Assembly (NCBI GenBank): GCA_008330645.1
Contig: VLTN01000006.1
Span: forward strand, 732,536 to 796,535
Direction: 5' to 3'
Origin: Cafeteria roenbergensis
Lineage: Eukaryota; Sar; Bigyra; Bicosoecida; Cafeteriaceae
DNA: 64,000 bases
The notes beneath the pieces were generated by a model. That model made no database searches and had not been told where the DNA came from. It saw nothing but the letters and a program-made list of their open reading frames with translations. The stretch's first letter is position 1; each line of letters starts with the position of its first letter. A program made the position numbers and the translations under genes. Shown here one piece after another: positions 1-10,786 of the stretch.

Positions 1-2172
1 CTCATCTACAGCGGCAACTTCCGCTGCGAGGTGGACGTCAGCGAGGCGATGCGCGCGCGCGTGAACGTGGGGATGAACCCGCAGCTGTTCCGCTGGAACC
101 TCAACCCCGGAGAGAGCGTAGAGAGCCCGGAGGCCATCATCGCCTACTCTGCGGCGGGGCTCGGCCGCCTCTCCGGGGAGCTGCACCGCGTCGCGCGGGA
201 GCGAATCATACCGCAGCGGTGGCGCGACTTCGTGTGCCCGGTGCTGCTGAACACGTGGGAGGCTTGCTATTTCCAGGTCACCCATGACGCAGTGCTCTCC
301 CTGGCTCGGGCCGCGGCGTCTGTGGGCGTGCAGCTGCTGATGCTGGACGACGGCTGGTTCAAGGACCGGCATGGTAAGACACTGGGGTCGAGCCGACGCT
401 GCGCAAGCCCCGATGCACCGCGTCCACCCGCCCGGCTCGCGTTCCCCTCCCAAATCGCGCGCGCCGCGGCGCGTTTGTTCAATGCTCCGCCTGGGTTCCG
501 CATTCGGTCTCGCTGCGTGTCCCTCGCAGACGACACGTCCAGCCTCGGCGACTGGACGCCGGACCCGGTGAAGCTGCCGTTCGGCCTCAAGTGCCTCGCC
601 CGCGAGGTCAACAGCCTCGGCCTGGCGTTCGGCCTCTGGGTCGAGCCCGAGATGGTCAACGTCAAGAGCGAGCTCTACCGGCGCCACCCGGACTGGGCTC
701 TGCAGGTGAAGGGCCGGCCGCGGAACGAGGGCCGCAACCAGCTGGTCCTCGACTTTGCCAACGTCGAGGTGGTGCACTACATCACGGAGACGCTGTGCTC
801 GCTGCTGGCCTCGGCGCCCATCTCGGCCATCAAGTGGGACATGAACCGGCACCTCTCGGAGGTGTTCTCTCCGGCCCTGCCGGCTCGCCAGCAGGGCGAG
901 GTGGCGCACCGGTATATGCTGGGGGTGTACCAGGTCCTCGCCACGCTCAACGAGCGGTTCCCCCAGGTGCTCATCGAGACCTGCTCGGGAGGCGGCGGGC
1001 GGTTCGACCTGGGGATGCTCTTCTATTCCCCGCAAATCTGGACCTCAGACAACACCGACGCGCTGGCCAGGGTCAAGATCCAAATGGGATCGTCGCTCGT
1101 CTACCCGGCCTCCACCATGGGCGCGCACATTTCCAGCGTGCCCAACCACCAGACGCTGCGCTACACCTCCCTCAAGACGCGCTTCCTCCTGGCGCTGAGC
1201 GGCACCTTCGGTCTGGAGCTGGACCTGCGCAGCATGCGCCCCGAGGAGCTGGCCGAGATGCGGCAGCTCGTCGTCCTCCGCAAGCAACTTGCCCCCATCG
1301 TGGCGTCCGGCGCCATGTACCGCATCTGGAGCCCGTTCGACACGAACCGCGGCGCGTGGATGTTCGTGCTGACTGCAGAGCGAAAAGCCGAAATTCTCCG
1401 GGAGAGGACGGCGCGGCGCGAGATGCGCTCGGCGCCCAAGGAGCCGTTTCGCCCGCGCTCCACTCCGGCCGAGGCCGCGGCCGCCAGCCTGCCGATGCGC
1501 GTTCGCCCCATCGACACCCCCAGCCCGGTGGAAGGTTCCTACTGGTCCCCGGCGGTGAGCAAGGGCATGGACCCGCCCATGCCGCCCGTGCCGTTCGTGA
1601 GCGGCAGCACCCCTCCCGCCGGGGAGGCGGGTTCCGGCAAGGGGTCCGCCTCCAGCCGCGGAAGCTCGCAGGCTGCGGCCTCGTCCCGCCCGTCGGCGTC
1701 GCCCCCCGGAGAGGACCTGGAGGCTGCAGCTGCGGCCGGCGCGGCGGAGGCTGCTGCTGCTGCAGCCGAGGACGGCGCCGGATCAGCGGCGAGCGAGGAG
1801 GGCGGGGAGTTCACAATGGCGCGGTTCGGCGACGAGGCGCTCTCGCTCATGCGACCGGGAGACGAAGCCATCATCATGGCAGTCTGCATCTCCAAGGACA
1901 CCGGCCACACGCTGCCCAGGATGAGGCTGCGAGGCCTGCAGGGCCACAAGCGGTATCTTGTGGAGGAGCTTGTGCCGGGCACTCTGCGACGCGCCGTGGG
2001 CACCGGCCAAATCGTTCACGACCCCGCGCATCCCGTGTTCCAGTTCGGCGCGCGGCGCACTCTCAACCTCAGCGGCAAGGCCCTCATGACCGCCGGCCTG
2101 CCCGCCCGCTTCGAGTTCGACGGAGACTCTGTGTGCTTCCACCTCTACGAGGCCGGGCTGTCCACGCCGTGA
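1..2172 (+). CDS. Alpha-galactosidase, glycoside hydrolase family 36 (5' end outside window)
   Basis: Hydrolyses terminal alpha-galactosides such as raffinose-type sugars or galactolipid headgroups. The frame is open from base 1, so the N-terminal domain is missing. Two exons: 1-373 and 530-2172 (671 codons seen). The 156-bp intron (GTAAG...CGCAG) is a multiple of three, so reading through it adds 52 foreign residues. Removing it restores the family motif RHDDTSSLGDW. GH36 landmarks follow: LNTWEACYF, LMLDDGWF, GLWVEPEMV, the nucleophile Asp in IKWDMNRH (Asp228 of the visible part), CSGGGGRFD, and the acid/base Asp in TSDNTD (Asp298). After the barrel comes about 150 residues of Ala/Ser/Pro-rich sequence, then a beta-rich C-terminal domain. 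A donor-like GTGAGC at 1555 with a GCAG at 1668-1671 would remove 117 bp of this insert in frame, so a second intron is possible. Identification is firm; substrate is not shown. Confidence 0.93.
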   Translation, partial: LIYSGNFRCEVDVSEAMRARVNVGMNPQLFRWNLNPGESVESPEAIIAYSAAGLGRLSGELHRVARERIIPQRWRDFVCPVLLNTWEACYFQVTHDAVLSLARAAASVGVQLLMLDDGWFKDRHGKTLGSSRRCASPDAPRPPARLAFPSQIARAAARLFNAPPGFRIRSRCVSLADDTSSLGDWTPDPVKLPFGLKCLAREVNSLGLAFGLWVEPEMVNVKSELYRRHPDWALQVKGRPRNEGRNQLVLDFANVEVVHYITETLCSLLASAPISAIKWDMNRHLSEVFSPALPARQQGEVAHRYMLGVYQVLATLNERFPQVLIETCSGGGGRFDLGMLFYSPQIWTSDNTDALARVKIQMGSSLVYPASTMGAHISSVPNHQTLRYTSLKTRFLLALSGTFGLELDLRSMRPEELAEMRQLVVLRKQLAPIVASGAMYRIWSPFDTNRGAWMFVLTAERKAEILRERTARREMRSAPKEPFRPRSTPAEAAAASLPMRVRPIDTPSPVEGSYWSPAVSKGMDPPMPPVPFVSGSTPPAGEAGSGKGSASSRGSSQAAASSRPSASPPGEDLEAAAAAGAAEAAAAAAEDGAGSAASEEGGEFTMARFGDEALSLMRPGDEAIIMAVCISKDTGHTLPRMRLRGLQGHKRYLVEELVPGTLRRAVGTGQIVHDPAHPVFQFGARRTLNLSGKALMTAGLPARFEFDGDSVCFHLYEAGLSTP

Positions 2173-2452
2173 ATCCATCGCAGGGCCTTGCGCGGCGTTC
2201 GGGGGCGTCCAACTTTGCGCTCATCGCACGAGCGGGCACGCGTGCGTGTGCGCGTGAGCGTGCGTATGCGCGCCGAAAACCAAAGCCCGAAGCATTCACG
2301 AACGCGCAAAGGCTGTGGAGGTGCCTGGACTGCATATGCGCCAGCCCGCCCTCCCCCTCACGTCCACGCGAAGACACCCCCCCCCGACGCAGCGGCCGCG
2401 CCCGCTCCCGCTCCCGCTCCCACTCTCGGTCAGACTGCCAGTTGCAGCGGGC

Positions 2453-4976
2453 TCACGCGTGCTCATCACCATCCCCCGGGGCCTCCGAGTCCGCGCCGTC
2501 GCGAGAGCCGTGAAAAGGTTCCATGTCTGCCACCGAGCCGCCGTCGTCCGGCTCCGTCGTCCGCCCAAAGTCCTGGCCGCTGGCATGCTTCCCCGCGGCG
2601 GGCCGCTGCTCCGGCCACGCGTGCCCCGGCTGCCACCGCGGCGACGTGTCTGACGGCCGACGGGCGCCTTCCGCGGCAGGGCCGCCGATTGCCCGCACCC
2701 CCTGCCTGCCGTGCAGCTCGCCCGCTCGCCGCGGGGCGGCTGCCGCGGCCCCCGTCGCATCAGCAAGCGCCCGTGCCTGCAGGTCCACCACGCGGGCCGC
2801 CTCTGACGTGCCAGTGCCCACCCCCTCCCCCTCCGAGCGAATGCCCTGCAGCTCTCCAGCCAGCTGCTCTGCCAGCTGGACCCACTTGCGCACCTCCGCC
2901 GCGCTAGCCTGCTGCGCGGACCCCAGGCGGGACGCCGCCGCCTCCCGCTCCCTCAGGAGGATGTGGATGATTGCGTCCTTTGCCGAAAGGAGGTCGAGGA
3001 GCGCGCGGTGCCGGCGAACCACGGCAGCGCGCGTGGCGACCTCCCTCTCGAAGTCGTCGGACCGGACTTCGATATCGGTCTTGAGGGGGCGGGCCAGAAG
3101 CCTGTCGGCGTCTGCGCACAGCTCCGGGTAGACTCGCATGAGGGAGAGAGCGCGCCCGTAGTCGGGCGCGACTGCCGCCCCGGCGCCGCTCTCGGCCCCG
3201 GCGTCGCCAGAGGCCGGGGCCACGTCCGCCAGCCTGGCTGCAAAGGCGTCCATGGCCTGCACGTCGGACGCCAGCCTCTCTGCGTCGTGGGCGAGCAGAG
3301 ACTGCTTCAGGGCCTCGGCCGAGCGTAGGCGGTGCAGCACGGCCTCGGAGTCAGCGAGCGTCTCTCGTTCCACGGCGCGGCGGGCGGAGGCCACCTCCTC
3401 CCTCATGGCCGCGATACGCACCAGCTGGTTCACAGAGGCCTCTCGCTTGGCCATGAGCCTCGCGTTCACCGCGGAGAGGGCACTGATTCGGGAGTGATAG
3501 GCGTCCATGAGCCCGGATACGGCAGCGGGGTCCACCAATGCCGAGGAGGGCGAGGCGCCGATGCCCCCTGCATGTGCGGTCGACCCGGACGGGTTGCCAG
3601 AGCGGTCCGGCGCGCCATACGCGGAGCCGTAAATGAGGTTTCCGCTGCCGAACGACGACGGCAGGCCCGGCGGAGCGGCGCCGGTGCTAGTGCCGGCGCC
3701 ACTGCCGGTGCCAGCCCATGGGCCCAGCGACGGACCGCTCCAGCGCCCCGGCCCGCCCGAGGGCACGGGGACCTTTCCCGCCCTCATGTCCGCCACCAGG
3801 CGGCGCACCTCGTCCAGCTCGAGCCGACCGGTCTTATTGGTGTCGTACCGCTCGAACAGCTGTCCCGCCGAGAACCTGCCGCCGGAGGGATCGGCGGCGG
3901 AGTGGGGGCCGGACCACCCGTTTTGGTATCTGGGCGCACCAGCACCAGCACCAGCACCAGCACCAGCACCAGCGGGAGGGGGAGGGGGAGCCGACCAGGG
4001 GTATGTGGCGTCCCACGGCGACCGACTGGGCATGTAGGGGCCGTGAAGGGTGGGACGGGGTCCCGGGGCCGCCGGGGGGGGATAGTGGCCACGTCCACCC
4101 GCGTGCCCCGCTGGCGGGGCGCCCCCGGCAGCGCCTCCCAGCTGTGACAGCAGCGCCTCAAACTGTGCCTTGTCAACTCCGCCGGCTGCGGCGTCATCAT
4201 ACCTGCGTTGCGGCAGCAGCGCCCTCCGCGGGAGGCCGGGGACGAGGAGCGACGGCAGTGGCGGGAACGTCGTGCCCTCAGCGCGCGGGGCAGACCGTGG
4301 CCGACCAGTGATGGGAAGGTGCTCAGACCTGCAAGCTGCGGTGCGCTCTGAGACGCGACGCGCAGCTGCCACCGGGCTCACCGCTCAAACACGCGACCCG
4401 CCTCAAAGTCAGTCCGTGGCGTGGGAAGCTCCCGGGGCGCGCCTCCGGCAGGCGCCTTGATGTCTAGCTCGGACACCATGCGCGCGAACGAGTCGCGCGA
4501 AATCGTGCCCGCTGCGCCGTCGGCGCCGCGGTCGGCGTAGCTGCGCGGGATCACCAAACCGCAGACGAAAACCCTCGGGAGGCAGAATTTGAACAGCGCA
4601 TCCGGCGGGCAGGTAGCTGGCCAGCACCAAAGCAAGCCGACTGCGCGCCCCGAGCCGCGTCAGTGCCGCCTGCTCGCGTGGGCGTGCCCAGCCTGGAGGC
4701 AGGCTGCTGCGGACCTCACCGCTCGTACAGCCGGCCAGCATCAAAATGAGGAGAGGAGCTCGGGGGAGCCGCTGCTGCGGGCGCCTTGGGCTCCTTGGGC
4801 TCCTTCTTGGCCTTTTTTGCCTTTTTGTCGCCAGAGGCCTTCTTGCTCGAGCCCTTGGCGGCTGCGTGGGATGCGTCAAGGAGCAGCCGTTGGCAACAGA
4901 GCAAGTCGCCAGCCGCACAGCAAGGGCCGCCCGGCCCTCCGCGGGACCGCCCAGTACCCAGCTCACCTTTGGGCAT
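2453..4976 (-). CDS. EF-hand-repeat and coiled-coil protein
   Basis: Four exons on the minus strand: 4967-4976 (10 bp, the start MPK), 4720-4861, 4382-4540 and 2453-4202, giving 686 residues. All introns are GTGAG...GCAG. After a Lys-rich start, three similar helix-loop units are seen: DAGRLYERYADRG, EAGRVFERYDDAA and SAGQLFERYDTN. Only the third has a canonical calcium loop (DTNKTGRLELDE, residues 224-235); the first two lack most ligands. A Gly/Ala/Pro-rich linker, partly made by a CACCAG hexamer array, leads to a long Ala/Arg/Glu-rich coiled coil at about residues 330-560, then a disordered acidic tail. A cytoskeletal or flagellar calcium-responsive scaffold is a reasonable guess, but no specific family was recognised. 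It ends tail-to-tail with the galactosidase and starts 215 bp from the divergent next gene. Confidence 0.8.
3937..3972. repeat. CACCAG hexamer microsatellite in coding sequence
   Basis: Six perfect copies of CACCAG within the last exon of the EF-hand gene. On the coding strand they encode alternating Gly and Ala in a linker. Because the unit is six bases, gain or loss of copies keeps the frame. Confidence 0.95.
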
Positions 4977-5191
4977 CTTCGAATCTGGCCCCCCTTTGGT
5001 CCTTTGCTGCGCTGGCGCTGGAGCCGCGCGGGCCTTGGGGTGGAGTTCCTGCCGCCGCCGTTGACGGCTCTGGTTGCCCTCGAAAATATTGAGAGATTCA
5101 CAATATACGCGAGTGGCACGAGCTCGCGGACCTGCTCGGCCGGCCACAGCCGCCCCGGCGATCGGACCACGCCTGGTGGCCGTGGGTGCTG
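4977..5191. promoter_or_regulatory. Shared 5' region of two divergent genes, with an A/T-rich patch
   Basis: 215 bp separate the start codons of the EF-hand gene (-) and the alanine-rich protein gene (+). Positions 5081-5108 (with AAAATATT and CACAATATA) are strikingly A/T-rich for this genome, so this may be the core promoter. No named element is recognised. Confidence 0.4.
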
Positions 5192-7417
5192 ATGCAGTCT
5201 GCGTCCGTCGTGGAGGGCCTGGCTGCTGTGCTGGACTTTGCAGCCCAGAACCGGCTGTTTGATGTCGTCGACGGTGAGTTCGAATTTTGCCGGCCCGCAT
5301 TCGCAAGCTCCGGGCACTGACCCCGCCGCCTGACGTTGGGATGAGGTCTACGTGAGCGCTCGCCAGGAGTGCGGCGAGGGGACCGGGCCAGCCGGGGGGC
5401 GCGACCGCACACTTGCGCCGCATTTGACTCCCGCCGGCTGCTGGTCGCAGCTTCGCTGGTGGCGCTGCGGGCAGCGTCCTTCCCAGGCCTAGACGTTCGT
5501 TCTGATACAGCGGCGAGGCTGGCGGCGTGCAAGCTTGCGCAGGCCGCTGCGGCCATATCGACGGGGGCACGGGGGGACGCAGTGATGGAGATTTGGGCAG
5601 TTGCGCAGGCAATTGCAGCCTCTCCCGGGGCGGTCGCGGCAGCAGGGGCGTCCCGGCTCCGGGTACTGGAGCTGCTCGCCCGCATCGCGGTGGTTATCCG
5701 TCCCGTGCAGTGCGCTGCTGCGGGGGCGCTGTCTTCGCCGCACGCGCTGGTGGCGGCCGCTCGCAAGATGCGGCGGCTCGCACTATCTCACCCGCTCAGA
5801 GCCCCGCTGTGCGTACCGGCGCCGGCGCGCCCGCACAATCGCCCCGGAAGCAGCGCTGCGGGCCAGGACCCCACGGAGGCCCTCGCCGCGCTAGCGGACG
5901 CCGAGGTGGACAAGGTGCAGACAGCGCTCCGGGCCGCGCAGCGGAGCATGGCAGCCAACCAGCACCTGCAAGCCTCCAGACCGCCGACGCCGGCGACGGC
6001 AACGTCGGCGCCCTCCTCCTCCTCCTCCTCCTCCTCCTCGCTGTTGCCCAGCGGCGAGCCGGCACACGGGGGTGCGGAGGCGGAGTCTCCGCCGATTTCC
6101 GCACTCCGCGGTCGCGTCAAGCTGCTGACTGACGCGATGTTCCCGCTGGCGCGTCTGGCGGAGGCCGCGTCGGGCTGCGCTGCCTCCGTCTTCTCCGCGC
6201 TGGGGAGCGTGCGCATCACGGCGCACACGACCCGGCCGGCCGCCATGCCGCCCGTTGCAGGCCGATCCCGAGCCGGGAGCGGGCGCAACGATGGCGAGGG
6301 CGCTCCGCGGCTGGAGACGACACCGCTCGCCGTCCCGGCGTCGGAGGTTGCAGAGGGGGGACGGATGCGCGGCGCCACGGCGCTGGGGCAGGCGCGATGG
6401 CAGTCATGGGTCACAGCCGCCGAGGCCGCCGGCGCCGAGGGGTGCGCGGCGCCAACGCAGCCAGCGCCCCCGCGGCCTCTGGCCAGATGCGAGGCAGCAG
6501 CGGAGGCGTCGGCGCGCGAGTCGCAGCACCCCCCACGGACGGCGGCACAGGAGGAGCGGCGATCGCCGGCCGCCGCCGCCCCAGCCGCCTCCGCGTCCGC
6601 ACCAGAGCCCGCACCCGCGCCGGGGAGTGGGGCGCCCAGGGTTGCGGCAGGGCCCGTGCCGGGACCAGCCGAGGCTGCTGCTTCAGGGGCTGCTTCGGCA
6701 TCCGCGGCCGCAGCCTCGCCGGACGACGCAGCCGCCGGCTCGGCTGGCGAGCGCGAGGCCTCTGCTCCTGCAGCGTCGGCGATCCCCTCCGCCCCACTGG
6801 ACAGCCACTCCGCGGGCAGCGGCGGCGGCAGCTTGCAAACGCCGGGCGGAGCTTCTGATGCAGACGACCTCATCGCTATGAGCCAGCTGCAGCGCGCGCT
6901 CCTGCCGTTCCTGGGAAGCGGTGCACTGGACGAGGACGACGCGGCTGACTCCGAGTCTGACTCGGATGCCTGGCAGCCGGCAGGCGCAGCCGGCACGCGA
7001 GAGCATCGCTCAGACTCGGACGCTGACGCCGCCGGTGCCCCCATTCCTCCCGGCCAGGCCAGCGGCCCCGCAGCAACGGTCTCGAGCGACGCGCCGTCGA
7101 GGGCGCCACAAGCGGCAGAAGCGGCAGCCTCGCCCGCAAACCCGCCGACATCGTCCTTGGTGAGCAGATCGATGGCTGCAATCGCGCGGTCTCTGAAGCG
7201 CCGGCGGGCCGAGGACGAGGCAGGCGGCGAGCAGGCTGCTGGCGACGACAGCGGCACCGCGGAGGCGTCGACCGGGCACAAGGCCAGCAAGCCGGCAGCC
7301 GCGGTGGCTGACGACCCGCGCGGCGACGGGACGGGCGGACGATCGCCTTCGCCGCTGATCGACCTGCCATGGTCGATGCTCCATGCGGCCAAGAGGGGAC
7401 GGCCGGCGAGCGACTGA
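5192..7417 (+). CDS. Alanine-rich protein, helical N-terminus and disordered Ser/Ala-rich tail
   Basis: Proposed exons 5192-5273 and 5451-7417 (682 residues). The first exon reads MQSASVVEGLAAVLDFAAQ and ends at a GTGAGT donor. Two acceptors keep the frame: GCAG at 5447-5450 (177-bp intron, preferred because it matches the local GCAG pattern) and CCAG at 5363-5366 (93 bp). The first 200 or so residues look like packed amphipathic helices, possibly HEAT/ARM-like. The rest is disordered Ala/Ser/Pro/Gly sequence with a poly-Ser run encoded by a CCT repeat (6012-6039) and a basic patch KRRRAEDEA near the end that could act as a nuclear localisation signal. No family was recognised and no function is proposed. 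It ends tail-to-tail with the carboxylase gene. Confidence 0.65.
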
Positions 7418-7809
7418 CTGTTGCGGCATGGGGCGAAGCAATGTTTCTCTGCCTTGGTTCGCGAATGGGCGCTGCTGCATTGGGTGCCGCCCGTGGCGCA
7501 GCCGGTTGGCGCTTGGCCAAGCTCAAGCCGACGCCTCGAGATCGATGGCGCCTGTTGCGAGCCCTTTGCAGTGTGCGCGCTCACTCTGCACGCGTGCGTG
7601 GCTCAGTGTGCTCGAACGCGTGGCTGGACCCAACGATGCGCGCGCGCCGGCGCGAGAGCAGTGGACCGAGGCAGGCTGGGGTAATGCTAGATTTTGTTGG
7701 CACGGAAGGGGGAGATAGGGAGGAAGCGGGGCCAGGACGTGGGGGGGGGAGGGGGGGGCTTCCAGCAGATTGCGCTGGCGCGGGGGGGAAAATGTCGCCG
7801 CTGCCGCTC
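7418..7809. other. Convergent intergenic region with interrupted G run
   Basis: 392 bp between the stop codons of two convergent genes. It holds an interrupted run of 17 guanines (7741-7749 and 7751-7758). No gene or RNA signature was seen; it presumably contains both 3' ends. Confidence 0.6.
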
Positions 7810-10440
7810 TCACGCCGCCTCTTCAAACGTCACGAGCGTCTGGCCGTCGGGCACCTGCTCGCCCTCCGCTGCGCGCACCTCCTCCACAACGCCTGCGACG
7901 GAGGCCTTGACGGGGTGCTCCATCTTCATGGCCTCCACCAGCATGAGGGTCTGGCCGGCCTCCACAGTGTCTCCGGGCTTGACCATCACGCGCCCCACCT
8001 TTCCGGGCATGGGCGAGACGGCGGCGCCGGCGTCAGCAGCGGAGGAGGCGTCTCCCACGTCGAGGGGCGGGATGCGCATGACGAAGCGGGTGCCTCCCCA
8101 CACAGCGTCCATGGCGGGGCCGTGGCCGGAGCCCTCGGTAGCGGCGGCGCCCGCTGCCAAGCGGACTGCGCCGGGCAGGCCGGCGTCGACGAAGACGGTG
8201 AGCTCGGCGCCAGCGGCAGCGGCGCCGTGCGGGCCGATGGGGGAGCCGTCCTCCTCCACGACGGTGGCAGCGATGCGCTCGCCTCCCACGACGAGGTCAA
8301 CGTCCACAGTGGAGCAGCCGCCGTTGCGCGCCTCGGTGGCGGTGGTGGGGGGCCCGCTGCCAGCGACGTTGCGCGAGGGGGTGGCGCGACCTGCGGCTCC
8401 CGACCTGTCAGCGGCCGCCACGGCCTCCCGCTCCGAGAGGGCGGCAGAGCTGGAGGCGGAGTGCGCCGACCGGACGGCGCCCAGCTCCACGGGGGCCGCT
8501 GCGTCTACGAAGATGGTGACGGAGTCGGCCTCCCAGCCGAGGGCGGAGGCGCCTTCGCAGGAGAGGGTGACGGCCAGCGCCGATGCCGAGGCGCCCTCGG
8601 AGTGGGCGTCGGGGAGGGCGGAGGGGTCGGCGATGGCCACGCTCACCTCGATGGGGTGCGGGGCGAGGCCGTCGGAGCCCTCCACGTCGGCCTCGATGGT
8701 GAAGCGCCAGGAGGGCAGGCCGCGGGACATGGGGCGGAGGCCGCTGGCGGAGGCCCAGGGGGAGAGGGCGTCGCCGCGGCCGGAGCCGGAGGCGCCCCCG
8801 AGGACGTCGGCGCCCGAGGCGGCGGCGGCCTGGCGGCGGGCGCGGAGGACGCGGGCCGCAGCGGCGATGGCGACGGCCTTGGGGTGGGGGAGGGCGGCGG
8901 GGCCGACGGGGAGGCACTCGTTGAGCGAGCGGCCGAGGAAGCCGACGTCGATGCCCCCGCGGCGGAAGGCGGGGTGGCCGGCCGTGGCGACGAGGAAGGG
9001 GATGTTGTTCGGCAGCCCCACCACGCGGTAGCCGCGGAGGGCGGCGATGAGGCGGTGGAGGGCCTCCTCGCGGTTCTCGCCGTGGGCGACGAGCTTGGCG
9101 ACCATCGGGTCATAGTGGATCCCGACCTCGTCGCCTTCACGGACGCCGGTGTCCACGCGCACGCCCTCGACGAGGGGCGAGGCGGCGGCGCCCACGCCCT
9201 CGGTGGCCACGTCGCCGCCAGCGAGGGGGCGGGCGACCGCGTCGGCGGGCGAGCGGAGGTGCCGCAGGACGCCGGTGGCGGGAAGGAAGTTGTTGGAGGG
9301 GTTCTCGGCGTAGACGCGGGCCTCGATGGCGTGCCCGAGCAGGGGCACGTCCTCCTGGCGGAGGGGCAGGGGCTGGCCGGAGGCCACCCTGAGCTGCCAC
9401 TCGACGAGGTCGACGCCGGTGACGAGCTCCGTCACGGGGTGCTCCACCTGCAGGCGGGTGTTCATCTCCATGAAGTAGAAGGGGGCTCCCGGGAGCGCCT
9501 CCTGGCCGGGCGGCGAGTCCAGCATGAACTCCACGGTGCCCGCGCCCACGTACCCCACGGCGCGCGCGGCCGCCACCGCGGCCTCGCCCATCTGCACGCG
9601 TAGGTCGTGGTGCAGCAGCGGCGCGGGCGCCTCCTCCAGGACCTTCTGGTGGCGGCGCTGCACGGAGCAGTCGCGCTCGTGCAGGTACACCGCGCCGTCG
9701 TGCTTGTCGGCGAAGATCTGCAGCTCCACGTGGCGGGGCTGCTCCAGGAACCGCTCGACGAGCACGCGGTCGTCGCCGAAGCTCGCCTTGGACTCCCGCC
9801 GGCACGACTCCAGGGCCTCTGCAAAGTCCTCGGCCTTGCGCACCATGCGCATTCCCTTGCCTCCGCCGCCCATGACCGCCTTGATCATGACGGGGTAGCC
9901 CATCTGCTGCGCCTCGTGGGCGAGGCACTCGAGCGACTGGTCCTCCCCGTGGTAGCCGGGGGTCACGGGCACGTTGGCGTCCGTCATGATCTTCTTGCTC
10001 GCAGACTTGGAGCCCATCTTCTCAATGGCCGAGGCTGGCGGGCCCACGAACTCGACGCCGGCGTCGGCGCAAGCACGCGCGAATCCAGCGTTCTCGCTCA
10101 GGAACCCGTAGCCGGGGTGCACCGCCTGCGCGCCGGTGCGGTAGGCGGCCTCGAGGATGGCATCTCCGCGCAGGTAGCTCTCGGAGGGGGGCGCGGGGCC
10201 CAGGCGGATGGCCTCATCGGCGAGCGCGACGTGCGCTGCCCCGGCGTCGGCATCGGAGTACACGGCCACGGTGCGCACGCCCAGCTTGCGGGCTGTGCGC
10301 ATGACGCGGCACGCGATTTCTCCGCGGTTGGCGACGAGGACCTTGTCCATGAGCGGGGCCTCGGCCGCGGACCCGGAGGCGTGGCGGGCGCTGGTGCGCT
10401 GAAGCACGCGCCGCGCGCTGTTGCGAGCACGAGCGAGCAT
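7810..10440 (-). CDS. MCCC1: 3-methylcrotonyl-CoA carboxylase, biotin-containing alpha subunit (mitochondrial)
   Basis: Single exon, 876 residues. Carboxylates biotin with bicarbonate and ATP for the leucine-degradation enzyme MCC in the mitochondrial matrix. The start [15 protein letters not shown] is Arg-rich and lacks acidic residues, like a presequence. The biotin carboxylase domain is complete: [25 protein letters not shown], the ATP-grasp loop [24 protein letters not shown] and [12 protein letters not shown]. The combinations [21 protein letters not shown] and [17 protein letters not shown] favour MCC over propionyl-CoA or pyruvate carboxylase. The C-terminus is a biotinyl domain with EAMKMEH; Lys839 is the biotin site. 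It is longer than usual (animal forms are about 725 residues) because of Ser/Ala-rich sequence in the linker domain. The beta-subunit gene is not in the window. Confidence 0.93.
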   Translation of the reverse strand: MLARARNSARRVLQRTSARHASGSAAEAPLMDKVLVANRGEIACRVMRTARKLGVRTVAVYSDADAGAAHVALADEAIRLGPAPPSESYLRGDAILEAAYRTGAQAVHPGYGFLSENAGFARACADAGVEFVGPPASAIEKMGSKSASKKIMTDANVPVTPGYHGEDQSLECLAHEAQQMGYPVMIKAVMGGGGKGMRMVRKAEDFAEALESCRRESKASFGDDRVLVERFLEQPRHVELQIFADKHDGAVYLHERDCSVQRRHQKVLEEAPAPLLHHDLRVQMGEAAVAAARAVGYVGAGTVEFMLDSPPGQEALPGAPFYFMEMNTRLQVEHPVTELVTGVDLVEWQLRVASGQPLPLRQEDVPLLGHAIEARVYAENPSNNFLPATGVLRHLRSPADAVARPLAGGDVATEGVGAAASPLVEGVRVDTGVREGDEVGIHYDPMVAKLVAHGENREEALHRLIAALRGYRVVGLPNNIPFLVATAGHPAFRRGGIDVGFLGRSLNECLPVGPAALPHPKAVAIAAAARVLRARRQAAAASGADVLGGASGSGRGDALSPWASASGLRPMSRGLPSWRFTIEADVEGSDGLAPHPIEVSVAIADPSALPDAHSEGASASALAVTLSCEGASALGWEADSVTIFVDAAAPVELGAVRSAHSASSSAALSEREAVAAADRSGAAGRATPSRNVAGSGPPTTATEARNGGCSTVDVDLVVGGERIAATVVEEDGSPIGPHGAAAAGAELTVFVDAGLPGAVRLAAGAAATEGSGHGPAMDAVWGGTRFVMRIPPLDVGDASSAADAGAAVSPMPGKVGRVMVKPGDTVEAGQTLMLVEAMKMEHPVKASVAGVVEEVRAAEGEQVPDGQTLVTFEEAA

Positions 10441-10786
10441 GTCGGCTGCGGGCTGGGGGGCTCAAGAGGGCTGGAGTCGGGGGCGGGGGCTCCGACGAGG
10501 AGCGCGACGTGCGACGGCCGGGATTCCAGGCGGATCCGTGGCCGGCGAGTGACTCAGGGCGCGCGTCGGCGCTCGGCGACGTGGTTGTTGCTGGGGTGGC
10601 GACGAGCGCTCCGGCTCTGCCAGTGAGTTGTGCAGCTGTCGCAAGCGCAGCCCTCGCGCGCACCTGCCATTGACTCTCCCGCGTGCGCCGAGCGGCTCGA
10701 GGGCAGCGCGTGCGCGTTGCGCAACTGCACGTTCGCAGGGCCGCTGCTTCGCCGCCTGCTGAGCTCGCCGAGGGCGGGTTGCAGAC
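10441..10786. promoter_or_regulatory. Divergent 5' region of MCC alpha and tRNase Z genes
   Basis: 346 bp between divergent start codons, very GC-rich. It presumably holds both promoters and 5' leaders; no specific element was recognised. Confidence 0.4.

Noticed and set aside
7369-9603. Open frame of 744 codons on the plus strand opposite the MCC alpha gene
   Set aside because: It is antisense to a well-identified enzyme and its product is an unnatural Gly/His/Val/Glu-rich string. Such frames are expected at this GC content.
7810-10440. Propionyl-CoA carboxylase alpha or pyruvate carboxylase
   Set aside because: The motifs in the ATP-grasp and BC C-terminal parts match MCC better, and there is no carboxyltransferase domain as in pyruvate carboxylase.
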